Below, one piece after another: positions 62,291 to 64,000 of a DNA stretch of 64,000 nucleotides (its first letter is position 1; the number at the start of each line of letters is the position of its first letter). Position numbers and translations under genes: made by a program. This DNA is from CAWACP01 sp963780655. GTDB lineage: Bacteria; Acidobacteriota; Terriglobia; Bryobacterales; Bryobacteraceae. The notes beneath the pieces are model-generated. The model was not told the DNA's origin. It did not search any database and saw nothing but the letters and a program-made list of their open reading frames with translations. Location of the stretch: the NCBI GenBank assembly GCA_963780655.1, contig CAWACP010000003.1, positions 1,736,001 through 1,800,000 of the forward strand, given 5' to 3'.

Positions 62291-64000
62291 ATGAAACTTC
62301 GCCACGTCGCGCCGCTGCTGTTAACTGCCTTGTGCGCCGCTCCCCGCGATGCGCACTACTCGCCGCTGAAGCAGATCAACCGCGACAACGTGCGCGGGCT
62401 GAAGCAAGCGTGGCGTTTCGATTCGGGCGACGAATACGACGGCTCGGAGATCGAGTGCAATCCACTGGTGATCGATGGCGTGCTCTACGCAACCACGCCG
62501 CGCCTGCGCGTCATCGCGCTCGATGCCGCCACGGGCAAACTGATCTGGGATTACGATGCGCATCGCGGCGAACTGGTTCACGGCAAGCAGCGCAGCCGCG
62601 GGCTCAATTACTGGACCGATGGCCACGAGGCGCGCATCTTCGTGGGCATCGACCAGTACCTTTACGCGCTCGACGCTCACACCGGCCATCCAGTGACCTC
62701 GTTTGGCGATGCCGGCCGCGTGGATCTGGAGAAGGGGCTGGGGCGCGACGATCAGGATCTCACCGTGCGCGCCACCAGCCCGGGCGTCGTCTATAAGGAC
62801 CTGCTGATTCTGGGCTCGCTGGTGGCCGAAGACCTGCCTGCCGCTCTCGGCGACATTCGCGCTTTCGACGTGCGCACGGGCAAAACTCGATGGACCTTCC
62901 ACACCGTCCCGCGGCCCGGCGAGTTCGGTTATGAGACCTGGCCGAAGGACGCATGGACCTACATCGGCGGCGCGAACTCGTGGGCCGGCCTGACGCTGGA
63001 TGAGAAGCGCGGCGTCGTGTATGCCCCGACCGGCTCGGCATCGTTCGATTTCTACGGCGCAAATCGCCTCGGCGACGACCTGTTCGCCGACTGCGTGCTG
63101 GCGCTGAAGGCCGACACGGGCGAGCGGCTGTGGCATTTCGAGGGCGTCCGCCATGACCTGTGGGACCGCGATTTCCCGACTGCCCCCACGCTCATTCAGG
63201 TGAAGCGCGATGGACGCCTGATCGACGCGGTGGCGCAGACGACGAAGTCCGGCTTCGTGTGGGTTCTGGATCGCGACACCGGCAAGCCGCTGTTCCCGTA
63301 CCGCGAAGTGGACGCGCAGCCGAGCGATGTGGATGGCGAAGCAGCCGCGCCGAAACAGATTCTGCCCACCGTGCCCGCTCCGTTCGCACGGCAGCAACTC
63401 ACCGAGGATCTGCTGACCACGCGCACCCCCGAAGCGCACGCTGACGCGCTGGAACGCTTCCGCAAGCTGCGCAGCGGGCCGCAGTTCACGCCGCCCAGCT
63501 TTGCCGGAACCGTCATCTTTCCCGGGTTCGACGGCGGAGCGGAATGGGGAGGCGCGGCGTGGGACCCTGAAACCGGCCTGCTCTACGTCAATGCGAATGA
63601 GATGGCGTGGGTGCTGCGCCTGGTTCCCCGCGGTAAAGCAACCAGCGCCTCTACGGCGAAGGCTTTGTATGCGCAGAACTGTTCGGGGTGCCACCGGCCC
63701 GATATGAAAGGGAGCCCGCCCGAGTTTCCATCGTTGGTTCAGATCGGCAAGAAGCTCACGGCGCAACAGGTGACCGCGACGGTGCGCAAAGGCGCGGGCC
63801 GCATGCCCGGCTTCGCGCGTCTGGGCGACCCGAAGGTGAACGCCATCGTGCAGTTCCTGATGACTGGCGAAGATGTGGCAGTGCAGGGGCCCGAGGACGT
63901 TCATACCGGTGGTCCGGCGCCGCTGAAATACGGTATCGACGGCTACAACCAGTTTCTGGATAAGGACGGCTACCCGGCCATTGCGCCGCCGTGGGGGACG
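62291..64000 (+). CDS. PQQ-dependent dehydrogenase with cytochrome c motif (3' end outside window)
   Basis: Periplasmic quinoprotein, open from ATG 62291 to the window end (570 codons so far). Signal-like N-terminus MKLRHVAPLLLTALCAAP. Beta-propeller blades show YSPLKQINRDNVRGLKQAWR, RLRVIALDAATGKLIWDYDA, GFVWVLDRDTGKPLFPYREV and GLLYVNANEMAWVLRLVPRG. At residues 464-468 a CSGCH heme c site sits inside the chain, with GRMPGF farther on as likely Met ligand. It resembles the glucose/quinate-type enzymes more than methanol dehydrogenase. Electrons would pass from PQQ to the bound heme. Substrate unknown. Confidence 0.88.
   Translation, partial: MKLRHVAPLLLTALCAAPRDAHYSPLKQINRDNVRGLKQAWRFDSGDEYDGSEIECNPLVIDGVLYATTPRLRVIALDAATGKLIWDYDAHRGELVHGKQRSRGLNYWTDGHEARIFVGIDQYLYALDAHTGHPVTSFGDAGRVDLEKGLGRDDQDLTVRATSPGVVYKDLLILGSLVAEDLPAALGDIRAFDVRTGKTRWTFHTVPRPGEFGYETWPKDAWTYIGGANSWAGLTLDEKRGVVYAPTGSASFDFYGANRLGDDLFADCVLALKADTGERLWHFEGVRHDLWDRDFPTAPTLIQVKRDGRLIDAVAQTTKSGFVWVLDRDTGKPLFPYREVDAQPSDVDGEAAAPKQILPTVPAPFARQQLTEDLLTTRTPEAHADALERFRKLRSGPQFTPPSFAGTVIFPGFDGGAEWGGAAWDPETGLLYVNANEMAWVLRLVPRGKATSASTAKALYAQNCSGCHRPDMKGSPPEFPSLVQIGKKLTAQQVTATVRKGAGRMPGFARLGDPKVNAIVQFLMTGEDVAVQGPEDVHTGGPAPLKYGIDGYNQFLDKDGYPAIAPPWGT

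Overview
The window looks like chromosomal DNA of an Acidobacteriota bacterium, most likely near Bryobacterales/Candidatus Solibacter. This is inferred from high GC, a MacB-like permease of the acidobacterial duplicated orphan permease (ADOP) type, a VWFA-related acidobacterial-domain protein, a class II DAHP synthase, and many dispersed intergenic palindromes. No rRNA or tRNA gene was recognised.

Bases 1-11.4 kb are an accessory island built from RHS/YD-repeat material. A large RHS gene enters from the left and ends at 3336. It is followed by partial RHS cores and orphan tips at 3797-6498, 7876-8358 and 9536-11048. Each tip is followed at once by a small exported or membrane protein gene, the usual place for an immunity gene. 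Three of the four tips carry an HExxH motif and end in a shared hydrophobic-x-x-Cys tail. An XRE regulator and a truncated CHC2-primase gene at 7.2-7.9 kb are remnants of another mobile element. At 11.48-11.76 kb a compact promoter-structured RNA-terminator unit contains an 18-codon ORF behind an unusually long Shine-Dalgarno sequence.

From 11.9 to 26 kb the genes are mostly housekeeping: rpmE, a Spy-like/anti-sigma-like/ECF sigma operon, infA, wecB with an overlapping one-domain Clp-type ATPase, a JAB-like membrane protein, an LssY-type protein, a broken queuosine-precursor transporter, thiC, an ADOP permease, a ferredoxin and class II DAHP synthase. From 26 to 33 kb the minus strand carries a compact set: PLP decarboxylase, glycosyltransferase, glycosyltransferase-methyltransferase fusion and PAP2 phosphatase, and beyond it an M1-type peptidase. 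A P450 and a PerR-katG peroxide-defence pair follow, then a D-amino-acid-oxidase-like pseudogene and a SYLF/sigma/DUF892 stress group.

Bases 41-47 kb hold a GT9 glycosyltransferase, an MFS transporter, a broken HAD-HerA fusion gene and a GT-C/TPR membrane protein. Bases 47.9-52.3 kb hold three tandem secreted proteins, each with a DNRLRE-like domain, a collagen-like G-x-y stalk and its own tip. Then come an RRM RNA-binding protein, a MarR-ClC operon with a perfect palindromic operator, an SGNH hydrolase, a FabH, a methyltransferase, a frameshifted VWFA protein, an M23 peptidase, an acyltransferase and a PQQ dehydrogenase that runs off the right end.

Two themes recur. First, short palindromic repeats sit between many genes and sometimes supply their stop codons or last codons. 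Second, five otherwise well-conserved reading frames are broken by one small lesion each, which means either active gene decay or residual sequence error.
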